Source of the DNA: Spirogloea muscicola
Taxonomy: Eukaryota > Streptophyta > Zygnematophyceae > Spirogloeales > Spirogloeaceae
Direction: 5' to 3'
Length of the DNA stretch: 59,827 nucleotides
Assembly: GCA_009602725.1 (NCBI GenBank)
Contig: WELB01000050.1
Location: forward strand, 326,955-386,781
The position numbers were made by a program, and so were the translations under genes. The notes under the pieces are model-generated. The model was not told the origin of the DNA and did no database searches. It was given only the letters and a program-made list of their open reading frames with translations. Shown piece by piece: positions 15,622 through 27,500 of the stretch (positions are counted from its first letter, which is position 1; each line of letters starts with the position of its first letter).

Positions 15622-17997
15622 ATGTTCGGGCGCATGCCCTCGAAGAAGAGCGACAACACCAGATTTTATGACGTCCTCGGTGTCCCCAAGAATGCCACCA
15701 CCGATGATCTGAAGAAAGCCTACAGAAAGGCTGCCATTAAGAACCATCCAGACAAGGGTGGGGATCCGGAGAAGGTGCATGGCTATCAAATCTCCCAAAT
15801 CTAATGTCTGCACTGGTTGCTACTTTTCAAAGCGGTGGCTTGCGGCAAAGTGGAGTTGCAAGCGACACAGCCTCTCACACCAACGCGAAATGAAGCAAGA
15901 GGTCTATCTCTGGTTACGTGGAAGATGCCATCTGTTGTCTAACTCGCCACTCTGAGCTGCGTCTCTGTCATGAGCAGTTCAAAGAGCTCTCCCAGGCATA
16001 CGAGGTTCTCAGTGACGCTGAGAAGCGTGAGATTTATGACCAGTACGGGGAAGATGCTCTCAAGGAGGGGATGGGAGGTGGTGGTGGCATGCATAATCCT
16101 TTTGACATCTTCGAGTCGTTCTTCGGCTCAGGAGGCGGTGGTCATCCATTTGGTGGTGAGCCATAGCACCTCAATCTGCCATTTTCGTCTTCTAGTAGCT
16201 AGGTCAGTGATCCTATGTGGCAGTTTGGCAATTGCAGTCTATCCGCATTGCCTTCCTCTTGCTCAGCTTATGCATTAGTTGCTGGTGGTCATCACTCAAT
16301 CAATCTTGAGTTTGATGTGTGCAGGCGGGGGTGGCTCAGGTCGGCGCAGGCAGCGGAGAGGAGAGGATGTTGTACATGCGCTCAAAGTCACACTTGAAGA
16401 TCTTTACAATGGAACCTCAAAGAAGCTGTCACTGTCTAGAAACGTCATTTGCACCAAATGCAAAGGGTATGGCTGTGCAGGATCCTGTGCCGCAGCGCAG
16501 ATTTTGTGAAGTTGCAGCAGCTGCATAGTTCCAGTCTTACTGTTGAACGAGCCTCCTACACATTGTGGTACTTGTATGGGTTTAGTCTGGCACATGATGC
16601 ACACCTCATGCAGGCAACCTAAGCTTTATTCTTAGTGCTGGCAACCCAAGCTGTATGATAAGCTTAGCACAAGGGCACACATTCTGGCCTTCATCATTCA
16701 GGCCATGGGTATTGACTGACATCCTTGTTGCAATTTCAGGAAGGGTTCAAAGACTGGTGCTTCAGGCAGATGCGCAGGGTGCCAGGGTTCAGGAATGAAG
16801 GTGTCCATTAGGCAGCTTGGACCCAGCATGATTCAGCAGATGCAGCATGTGTGCCCAGAGTGCAAAGGTTCAGGTAAGTGTTGCAACATGTGACATGTTC
16901 AGCCCACATGTGGACGCAGATGCCAGTCACTTTGGTTTAGGGTCTTGTGCAATTGCTGTTAGATTTTCTCAAGAATTAAGCCAACAAGAACAGGCAAGTG
17001 TAGGCTACCACAGTGTTTGTGTACATCATCGGTGGCAAGCTCACTTGACCTTGAATTTCTGGGTTGGCAGGTGAGACAATAAGCGAGAAGGATAAGTGCA
17101 CAGCGTGCAAGGGGAATAAGGTTGTTCAGGAGAAGAAGCTGCTTGAGGTGCATGTTGAGAAAGGGATGCTTAACGGGCAGAAGATTACCTTCCCAAATGA
17201 GGCAGATGAAGCGGTAATGATCCTGCACCTCAGCTTAATGTGCAAGTGGTCGTGCTAGCAGGACGGATCGCTAGTTGATGTTGCATTACTGCATATAATG
17301 CATGTCATGCCTCCTGACTGATGCTCCTATGTGGCTGTGACTGACTTTGCAGCCCGACACCGTTACTGGAGATATTGTATTCGTACTCCAGCAGAAGGAA
17401 CATCCAATCTTCAAGAGAAAGGCTGATGATCTCTTTGTGGAGCACACACTGAGCCTGACTGAAGCTCTCTGCGGTTTCCACTTCCCTCTGACTCATCTCG
17501 ACAACCGCCAGCTTTTGATAAAGACCAATCCTGGAGAGATTATTAAGCCAGGTCAGTTCATTATTGAAACTGCATGATTAGAGGTGGAGGCATTGATGCT
17601 TGTAACATTCTTGGCAGCTGTTTGGTAACGAGCTTCTGTATTGGCAAAAGCTGACGATCGGATGGTGGATGCAGGCCAATTCAAGGCTATCAATGATGAG
17701 GGCATGCCACAGTATCAGCGACCCTTCATGAAGGGCAGACTTTACATCCACTTCAGCGTGGACTTTCCTGAATCTGGTAGCCTCAGCTTAGAGCAGACAA
17801 AGCTCCTTGAGTCTGTACTTCCTCCCCGGCCTTCCTCAAGCCAGTTGACAGAGATGGAGCTTGATGAGTGCGAGGAGACCACATTGCACGATGTCAACAT
17901 AGAAGAGGAGATGCGGCGGAAGCAGCAGGCTGCCCAGGAGGCTTACGAGGAGGACGAGGAGACAGCAGGGCCTCGAGTACAGTGTGCTCAGCAGTGA
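15622..17997 (+). CDS. Type I (class A) DnaJ co-chaperone with farnesylation motif, ANJ1-like
   Basis: Exons 15622..15774, 15978..16155, 16325..16466, 16740..16873, 17071..17213, 17353..17551 and 17675..17997 encode 423 residues, close to plant ANJ1 (about 420). The J domain spans residues 14-78 with HPD at 42-44. A Gly/Phe-rich stretch follows ([11 protein letters not shown]). The zinc domain has [24 protein letters not shown] and a degenerate fourth repeat CTACKGNK, as in ANJ1. The C-terminal substrate domain includes [13 protein letters not shown] and GEIIKPG. The protein ends CAQQ, a farnesylation CaaX box. It stimulates Hsp70 ATPase and delivers clients in the cytosol or at membranes. 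An upstream in-frame Met at residue 5 (MPSKKSD) could also serve as start. Confidence 0.95.
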
Positions 17998-19481
17998 GTT
18001 GAGTGAAGCCGGGCTGATTTACTGGGGCATAAAAGCTGGGCTGAGCTCCTAGTACTGGATGGTGGTAGTAGCAGCATGCCGCGCTCTTGCGGATGGCAGT
18101 CTCCATGGCAAGCCATTGCTTTTGGCACGGAATAGGGATGCGGGTGCTTCGTGGATGGTTGCATGGCCTTGTGCTGGAGGCTGCTTCCTGTGGCTCGGAG
18201 GGCCGGCGACCTTGCCATGAAGTTTCTCGTTTCTAAGTTCAGAGGTGGCAACAATGCTGGTAGTGACAGATCTCTGAAACTTTGTCACCACCATTGCCAT
18301 ACCATTGTTTGTCGTGGCGCGGCCCATTGGCAAGGGAGATTTTGCCGCGCTGGCTGTAGCTCCCTGCAACATGCTTGTCTGCTGTGTAGGATTTCAATTA
18401 GTCAAATTGGGTACAGCCGTGGACAGATTGACTGAAGGAGACTGCGGTGCTCCTTATTGGTGTCGAGTTTGCCAGATAATGACGATACCCTTGTCATTGC
18501 TGGGGCTGCCCTGCACTGCAGCCCTCTGCAATAGACAATTTCTTCCAAGATTCGATTACTGGCACACAAGCATTTGCTGCATGGGCATGGACATGTGGTT
18601 GAGCACATTGTCAGCAGGAGTTGCTAGAGCTTTACTTTCTGGTCGAGCTGTTTGGTGTTGCTTCTCGCCTTGGCTTGATGGTTGTCTTCTCTGGCTTTTG
18701 GTATAATAGTGTGTCATATAGGTTGATGTTGACAGTGGCCTCAGTAAAGTGCCTCATCATCATGAACCCCCTCTCTTAATTCAGCTGCTTAGCTCAGGAG
18801 AAGGAGTAAGCGATTACAGTCAATCGATGCAGCAGATGAGCTGCTGCATTGAGCACGTTCCAAAATGTTGCTGAAGCTTTGAAAGGTCAGTATTCACACA
18901 ATGTAGTGGGGCATAGACAGAATAGACAGAAATGAGTGGGGACTCTAGTACCCACGACTTAGCGCATATGTATCTGACAGACAATGTGGGGCGCCAATCA
19001 CCACCCCGCAAGCCAAGGAAGCAGCTCTTTCGAAGGAAGAGGCAATGGCTGTTACGATTGTAAGGGCCAAGAAGAAGCTCTTGGCAAGAGGGGCCGATGG
19101 CTGTGAAAGGCAAAGCCCCAAAAGGGTGAAGCTCTTCCGGGGGCGGAGTCGCCCCGTCGATGGCCTGGAGCCGGTCAGGTATGTGGGGCTCTCTGAGCAA
19201 GGTGGTCAGGTGGCCAGAGCGCAGCACTCTCCTGCTCGTCCTGTTGCAGCGTGCTCATGCTTTGCACCAGGAAGCTGGGCGAGCTCTAGTTGGTTGCAGA
19301 AGGGCTTGGAACAGTCGCCAACTGGTATTCAGGCATCAAATAGTGACCTTCATGTGCTGAGCCTGGGTACTGAGCGGGTCAATCTGCAGTGGGTAATGTA
19401 CGTCATTAGATGTGCTCGCCGTTCACTCGGCCAATATGGCCGTCCATCATCTCAGCACATGCAAGTCCTGCTGCTGCAGCC
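17998..19481. other. Intergenic region with an R1 fragment
   Basis: Contains the DnaJ 3' UTR and about 18925-19030, an R1 fragment (GGGGACTCTAGTACCCACGA...). A 133-codon frame at 18305-18706 has no recognisable family and no splice context, and is not called. Confidence 0.5.
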
Positions 19482-19726
19482 ATGGCGGACGGCGCAGCGG
19501 CCCTCCCGGCGGCAGCTGCGGCCGCTGCGCCACGGCCGGAGCCAGAGGGCGAGGGCGGCGGCGGCGGCGGCGGCGGCGCGCTGCGGCTCTTCGTCGGCGG
19601 GGTCCCGCCGGACGTAACGAGCGCGGAGCTGGAGCGGCGTTTTGCCGCCTTCGGCGCGGTGCTCGGTGTCGACGTCATCCCCGCCAAGCGCTCGGCGGCC
19701 GAAGCGCCCGGCGAGGCGCCCTCCGC

Positions 19727-19757
<31 letters not shown>

Positions 19758-22700
19758 GCCGCCGAGTGTTGCGGGTTCGCCTACGTCGAACTCGTGCCGC
19801 AGACCGATGCGACACTGCGCAAGTGCTTCTCGGTGGTAAGTGAGCCGGCGATGTCGCCTTAGAAGGTGGCAATGTGGAGCTTGCCATGGCGATTGGGCCG
19901 CGCCTGACAGCGCCGTGGCAAGGCGCGCAGTACAATGGCTGTCGGTGGCGAGGCGGGCGCCTGCGGGTGGAGGCGGCTCGCGAGCACTTCCACAAGCGCC
20001 TGCAGGCGGAGTGGCGGCAGGCGGCGGAAGCGGCGGCGGCGGCGGCGGCGGCGGCGGAGGCGGGCAAGCATTCCGCCAAGTCCATCCTGCCGCTGGCCAA
20101 CCTGGCGGAGCCCGTCAAGCTGCCATGGCGAGGTTCCAGCAAGGCAAGCGCTGTCAGAGACCCCATAAGGCCCCCTCCCCACCACTTAAGCACACGTTGT
20201 CGATTCCCCGGAGTCCCGCTCCAATCACTCATTTTTTCACTCCCCCAGCTGCGAGCAAGCTATGCAGGCAGCGTTGGCACCGCTCACGAGGCAGATGTTC
20301 TCAGGGCCCTCAGGGTCGCGAGGCAGATGCCTCAGAAGAGGGTTTGGAGGCTCAGTGTCGAGGCCAACGAATGGCATTCTTGCACAGCTTGAGAATCACT
20401 GCAGACCTGATTAAGTGTAGGGATTTAGAGACACTGATCCTGAGTATACAGGCTCAAGGCCAGCGTTCTCAGGAATTAGATGCAGTTGGGTCCTTTGTCC
20501 ACAGACTCGAGAGCATCAAGGTCCCCAACGCCAGTGGTGCGGCCACACTTAAGGACACATGCTTAAACATGACAAGTCTGAGCTGCGCAGGCGCTGCTCT
20601 CGCCTGGCAGCCTGACAAGCTCAATCAGCCAGCCCTTTGCTAACAGTCCCACGAGCAAGCTATAGTTGACGCCCCGCTGAGCTCCTCCATTCCTTCTGTG
20701 CCCGTGTGCTCCCTGTAGGCCAAATCAATCCCGCTCACAGGCCTGGGGAAGCACAAGCGGAGCTTCCAGAACATTGATGTGCCACCGCTGCGTCAGACGC
20801 TCGAGGAAGCCTGCCGGGTGGCGGGCGCAGCAACAGCCAGAGACCAGCGGCCCTGGCCCCAAGTCATGGGCATCGGCCTGCCTGAGGCCACAGGCGCTCC
20901 AAATCCACCTCGGATGGCTACAAACTCCCAGCCATTGGAGGGGCTTTCTTCAGCTAGGAGCGTGGAAGCCAACGTGGTCACGCTTGCCAACCGCGGAGCT
21001 GCATCACTTCCACCCAAGTCCATGAAGCCGGAGAGGAGGATAGCGGCGGCAGGCCAAGCGTCTGGGCTGGGACAGGGTGCAGCAGATTTGGTCAATGATG
21101 GACACCTTGAGGTGGCGCCAAATACCGAGCGGCAGCCTATGCTGGAGCCTGCAGAAGGTGGTCAGTTGGGCACATCGATGAGACGCATGCAAGTGCTTCA
21201 TGTGCTTGATGATTGGAGGTAGTTGCACCTGCCTATCATTGGTACATGGACCTCTGACGTTCATGTAGCTATGGCAACAGTGTTAGAATGTGGTTCCAGC
21301 TTGCGGATTTTGACCAGGCTGGTGACGGTGCTGAAGCAGATGGGCTTCCCGCTGCTTTGTCGCTGTCGGAGGATGATGTGGACCAGGGACTCATCGAGGA
21401 GCGGCAGCGGCTCCTCAAAGTCCTGACAGCCATGTTCCCTGAGGATGGCAGGTCTGAGTCACTCGTCATCTTCCAGCAGGGGAATGTTGTAATCAACTTT
21501 TGTGTGCTGGGTGCTGAGCCTCCAAGCAGCTTCTTTGTGTGACAGCTCTGGTGAGCAAGCAACAGGTGCGCAAGCGGCAGCAGCCCCACTGAAAGCGTTC
21601 TCGGCAACTCTCCGCTATGATCCTACTCAAGGTGCCCCCTTGGATGTCCATTATTGTCATGCTGCGTAACCCTCATCTTGTGCATGCGCTGGGCAGCACA
21701 GAGTAAGAGTACAAAGTTCACAAAATGAGATGATGGCCATGGCAGGGAGTCTGGATCAGCGCAAGTCTGTGCTCCATGAAGGCAAGCTTTTGCCGTTGGC
21801 TGAGACCCTGCACAGTGCGGACATGGCTGAAGGAGGACACGAACCCACCAAGGGAAGTAAGAAGGATGACGGTCAAGACCTGCAATTAGAAAAAGAGATT
21901 GGGGATCCTTGGGAGAGACTCTTTGCCAAGGCAGCTCTGCGTCCAGGTCCAGTGAGCGGCAGTGGCTACAAAAAAGACAGTATCGAGCGAGGTTGGTCAC
22001 AAGCTGCAACTGGTGGTACCAGCTCTGAAGAAGCTGCTGAAGGAAGTGATGAAGTAGCACGGGCTGTTGATCATGGTGAGTCTGAAGCCCACACAACAGT
22101 GAGGGCGAAAGGAGGGCAAGCAGTGCGTGGCATCAGTTCGTTGCAGAGCACGGAAGATGCAGCTGTGGAGTTGGAGCTGAGGGGTCCTGCAGAAACCCAA
22201 ACAGCGGCACAACTTGACCAAGCCTCTCATAAGCAGACTATAGAGTTACTTACTACTCACCAGCAGCAGCTGAATGAAAATGAGAACCTAGTCAAGGGCA
22301 ATGGGGTTCCTGAAGGACTGGCCTCGTCGGTCAAGCGCAAGAAGGTCAAGAAGAAGGACAGGCCTTCTGCAGTGACACAAGCTGAGACTGCGAATGCCAG
22401 CAACGAAGCCATGGAATTGTCAGAACCATCTGTCACTCTGTTGGCGGAGAGCAAGGACTCTGATAAGCTATCCGCACCGAAAGATGGGCAAGAGAAGTGG
22501 TACCAGAGGGCAACTTGGACGTCACTTGTGGATCATGATGGCACTGCTTCATTCTCGCTGACATCTGTGCTTCCTATTTCGGCGTCGGCAAACGCTGGTG
22601 CCGCTACAGGGGCAGTAAATGGTGCCAAAGAGGGCAAGATACGCAGTGCCATCATTGCCACACGACAATCATCTATGGAGGCCACGTTGTGTGAAGCTGA

Positions 22701-23052
22701 GGCCTTGCTTGATGGTAGCAATGCAGGCATTGGAAACACGAATAGAAGATCACGCACAACAGAAGCTCAGTCTCCACAAATGCAACAAGGGCACAAGCCA
22801 CCTGCAAAGACCTCGCAGGGGACGAAGAGGTCGAATTCTTTAGCCATGGCACAGCGTCCTGATGAGAAGGTGGAACGAGATAGGCTGGTGACATTAGGCA
22901 GCTCCTTCATGAGGTCCACCAATGCTGAGGCAGAGTGGCTCGCCCTTAAGCAGGCCATCAAGGGCGACTACAAGAAGAAGCACAAAGCTGCTCTTAGGAA
23001 GGGGCCTATCAGCATCAAGGGTGGCCTTGGCCAGTTCGATCTAGTGCCTTGA
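19482..23052 (+). CDS. NOL8-like nucleolar RRM protein
   Basis: Exons 19482..19835, 19931..20152, 20719..21218, 21269..21451, 21546..21631 and 21704..23052 give 897 residues with matching phases. The N-terminal RRM has RNP2 LRLFVGGV and RNP1 CCGFAYVEL. As in plant NOL8-type proteins it is followed by a YNGCRWRGGRLRVEAA segment, GKHKRSFQNIDVPPL, SVRMWFQLADF, RLLKVLTAMFPED and FSATLRYDPTQ. The C-terminus has WERLFAKAAL, a basic patch (SVKRKKVKKKDR) and the family-typical FMRSTNAEAEWLALKQAI..DYKKKHKAALRK. Human NOL8 is nucleolar and supports rRNA maturation; the same role is inferred. Oddities are poly-Ala runs from GCC repeats inside the RRM, between the domain's halves, and again in exon 2. 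Intron 2 is the least certain join. The ATG at 19482 was chosen because upstream sequence is non-conserved. Confidence 0.75.
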
Positions 23053-24530
23053 TGGTCATTGGTGCACATTCAAGGCATTGTTGAGTGGCAGGGTATCTAT
23101 TATGATAAGGAGGACATAAGTTGCTCCATTGCTCTGGCAATAGTTGTACACTGTCTACTACGGCTCTGTTCTTGATTGTTTCAGCACTATTTGATCTAGG
23201 AAAAGGGTGTACACTGCAGGCATGTAGAGCACTTACATCACTTGTGGGTGGGAGTGGGTCTGCCGTCAGCTTAAAGCTGGTCAGCAATCTTCAAAACATT
23301 CACAGTAGGCCTCCTGGCACTCCATAGCTATAGCTTGATGCTAAGCAGGCTTGAGATGCTATTGCTGTGCATATGTACTATGCAATCTAAGTGGCTGAAG
23401 TGGAAGATCCTCTTCCTACTTTCAACATCAATTCAACCTCCTCTTCAAAGAACATCTCCAGTGGAAGGGAGCAGCTTTGTAGTCATGTGCTTGCTGTCCA
23501 TTCAGCAAGGTCATATGCTACGTGTGTATGAAGTTGTCCATCTAGCTGTTTAAAGATTACGCATGGTTGCCTGCCATGAATCTGCATTTCATGTGTTGGG
23601 AACAGGGCTGCAACCTGACAGTACTTTGTACAGTTGGTCACTTGACCAACTGCTTGGAACGATCTTGCCCGCAAACTTGTTGTGCAATGCTCGTTTGACG
23701 ACTTTGGTGCCAGACAATGAACTTCCTTGCCAGAGTAAGCAAAGGACACGCCGTTGTTGGCCCCATGGATATGACAGCCTCTCGAGGCAGACACGGATGA
23801 CCGGCTGCAGAAGGCATGGGGACCTTTGGCCTACTGTTCACGGTCCTTAGTAGGGTTGATCGGGGGGTTACCACCCCGTCACCGCCGCCAGCAACCAGCT
23901 AATGCTCAAGCCAGCTGCTCAGCAAGGCTGTCCTCAGTACTGGACCACATACGGAAACCTGGCCTACAACTTGCAGTTTGGCCGCAGATTGGTTGCACTG
24001 CTCGTCTCAGACAGCTGCATGCCTTTTACCAAGCATCCAGAGCGACTTAAGGCAGCCTTAGCAGGTTATTACCTGGCGAGCTCTGCCACCAGCTACGACT
24101 GCTGGTGGCAGAGCTCGCCAGGTAATAACCTGCTCGGACACCCTTGTCAAGCGCATAAGGTGCAAGTTCGTTAGGCAACCTCATTGCCCAAAAGGACAAC
24201 AACCTGGACCATTGGCACACTGCACTGCCTTTCACTGGAGACTTGCCATTGCAGTTCTCATTCTAATTGCAGTTCTCCATCCTAGCCTATGGGGAGCCCA
24301 GCCCAAACGAATGGCCAACAACGACGAGAAGGGATGCAACCACATGACCAGACATTGGAGAGTTCAAAGAGCACCAACGCTGACAAGGCGTCTATGATTG
24401 TCAGATGTTCCCAAGTCAGACTCCCTCTTGTAGCTGAGTACACTCTCACAGAAAACTTTGAACGTTGCCTATAACAGCCCTGCTTAATAATTACTGCAGG
24501 CATGTTCAAACAGTCAAGGACACAAACATG
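23053..24530. other. Intergenic region between convergent NOL8-like and IspG genes
   Basis: Holds both 3' UTRs and the hairpin at 24060-24134. A short palindrome (CAGTTGGTCA / TGACCAACTG) sits near 23632-23653. No coding signature was recognised on either strand. Confidence 0.5.
24060..24134. repeat. Perfect inverted repeat, 34-bp arms, 7-nt loop
   Basis: 24060-24093 (starting AGCAGGTTATTACCTGG) is exactly complementary to 24101-24134 around a seven-base loop at 24094-24100. The transcript of either strand would form a long uninterrupted stem. It lies between two convergent 3' ends. It could be a small foldback element, a miRNA-type precursor, or a termination/processing structure. Confidence 0.9.
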
Positions 24531-27500
24531 TCACTCCTCCTCAGGAGGCTCTATCCACCGACCGTGCTGCTTGATCAAGTCAACTAAGTCGTTGGTCGCC
24601 TGCTCCATAGGGATGCCCCTTCTGACTACCTCCTGCAACAGAAATCCATTGACAGAAAAAAGGCCACAAAGTCAGGAGGGAAGGTCTCAATCGAACCCAT
24701 GCAACAGGAAGAAACCATCCCTGCGCTGATCAGCTCACATACTATTGTCCACAATCATCTGGCATTCTTAGTGCGTCAAAGTACTACTCACACATTAGAT
24801 GTTGCAACATCCAGTGCAGATAGAGCAGCCTCTGAACTACTTTTAACCACTGCAAGGGAAAGGCTAGCCTAGATCAAAGTGTAGACAACATCACAACGTC
24901 CTAATAAGTTGGCGCAAGTCTTTGTTGCCGGCAACCTACCTTACCAACGTACAGGTCAATCTTCCCGGGTGCTCCTCCCACATAACCAAAATCAGCGTCT
25001 GCCATCTCTCCAGGTCCATTCACAATACAACCCATGATTGCAATCTGTTTGCAGCAACAACATTCACAGCAATACTTGTCTCAGTAACTCGAAGCACACT
25101 AGATGAAGCAAGAGCTACACAGAAGTCATCGTCTGTGTCTGTGGATCAACAGGGAGAACATCATTGCCGAAATCTTGTCAGGTTTTCTGAGCTTCTTCTG
25201 GTTCCATATCAGGACAGGTCTACAATAGCAGGAGTGGACACAATGTCAGATCTGGCCACTTATAGTACCGCAACGCCTGGAAGATGTGCTGTTCGCTCCC
25301 GGATGGACGCCGTGACTTCTTGCAAGTCAAACAGGGTCCTACCACAGGAAGGACAAGACACAAATTCCTGCACACACATCATGGATAATTGCATATTAGT
25401 ACATTGGCATCATGAGTCCTATTTGTAGGCAGTACGCATGTAAGCTTTGCAAAAAGCATGGGGGCAAAGCACTGGCAAAAATGCAATGGCGAAGATCAAT
25501 AAGGTCGGCTACATGTCACAAGTGCCATGATCCATTGGCTTGTCTAATTACTGCAATCTCTAGACAACATCACTGTACAACAATGAAGCACCAAAATAAG
25601 TACGAAAACAATCCCAGAAAGAAAGACATTACCGTTTTTGTGTTCCGCATGCGGCAACCTTGAAGCATGCCAAAAGAAGTATTTCTCAGGAAATCCATGT
25701 CCTTGTCCCCGCACTCAAGGAGAACACCATCTCCCAGACCATCAACCTGGAATGCCACCATGAGCCCCTTAGCAACCTATGATAAGATCTTTGTCTCAAT
25801 ATAATGATACTAGCATGCAACACGTGGAGCTGCCCATCTCTTTAAGGATGTGCAAGGAAGAACCTCTGGGGGAGGGCAATGTGCTTGTCACTCTGTGCAA
25901 CTTAGTACTCACCAGCAAAGCTCCAGCTTCGGCACCGGATCTGATTACTAGGTCATCTCTGAATCATAAGATCAGCAATTGCAAATGAGTGTTTTGAATA
26001 AGCTGCCAATCCATCTGCCTTCATAGCAATAGTTCTCAGCCGGATGCTCATATCCCCTCTGTGCTGTGAAGAAGCAAATCTACTTGTATGAGCAGACTTC
26101 AACCAGCACACTGTAGTTGGCCTACTTGTGAGTGCCGACAGGGAAGACAAGATGGTGAATCACGGGAGTATCGATCTGGTTTGACTGAAGGTACTCAAAA
26201 ATCCTGCAGGAAATGGGATTTCTCTCACGTCAGGACAAACAATTGGCCAGAGATATATTTGGCAACTACACAAATAGATAGGGCAAAAGCTTAAATTACA
26301 TCATTACCTGCGCGACGCATGCACACGGCTGACAGCCTCGTCGTTCTCAGGGATGTCGAGGAGGAGGAATATAGCATCCATGGACTTCAGTATCTCCAAT
26401 TTCTCGTAAGGCTCGTCACCGCGCAAGGTCAATGCAACACGGGTATCTGCATAGAAGACCGACATATATCACCACATTGAGAGCGGGCATATAAACCCCT
26501 TTGCTACTTAATCGGAGACAACAACACTGAAGATTGTGCATAGGACACGGCATGGTGCTGGCAAAGTGTAGTGGTCTTACTCTTTGGCAGCTGGCTCTGT
26601 GCGTTCGAGATAATTTCCTCCGAGGACAGTAGAGCCATGGCATTCGGCAGCTGCTTTGAGAGCACTTCAGACAGAGGGGCGAGGACTCCCACAGTCACTT
26701 CTTGCAGCCGCTTAAGGGTTTTCCTCTGCAGGATTTCAGATGCAGTGGTAAATAAAGTCAACTTATATGCCTACTGTAACATATTGGTCCTCAAGCTGCA
26801 AGTCCGTGCTCACTGCCTTGACATTCTTCCTACCGTTGACAGCACTGAAGCTGCCCCAGCAAGCCTTCATCAAGTGTGATACGCAGCAGCTATGAAGAAG
26901 GTTTGGACAAAGTTCGCACCCCTTCTGCATCGTCAAGTGGGGGAAGCTCCCGCATGAAGATGCTATCAACAGTTGCAATGTCCTGAGTAAATGAAATGTC
27001 TATCTATATTAGATTGTAGCCATTAAGCGTGCTAGTAGTGTATATTTAGTTGAGCACTAAGGATGTATCTCTGCTTGAACACGTTATGTGAATGTCAATC
27101 ATTATCCTTAATGGCTCCACCAACAACTGTAGATCAAAGCAAGTGGTAGGAGGTAATCACCTTGAAGGGCATGCCAACTGCAGTCTTACAACCAAGGCCT
27201 CGGTACAGATACTCAGGACTCTGCGCAAAGATAAAGGTACTGTTAGTGTGCATGAGAGAAGATAGTAAGGTAACAAGGAAGAGCAACCGCATGCAACACT
27301 GAGCAGCCCGAAGCTTTTGTCTACCTTCAGCTGATCCAGTGTAACAGCCATCAAGACTGAGCCATCTCGATGTAACACACCGCGGAAGTCAATGGCATCT
27401 CCCTGACAGGTGCACATGTTGGAGTTTGAGGACGAATTGATGGGCATATAAAATGAGGATCTTTCAACAGTGACTGCAAGCTTGCATAGCTTTACCCCTA

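Noticed and set aside
18305-18706. 133-codon frame after DnaJ
   Set aside because: Cys/Leu-rich with no homology that I recognise, within the expected 3' UTR, no splice or start context.
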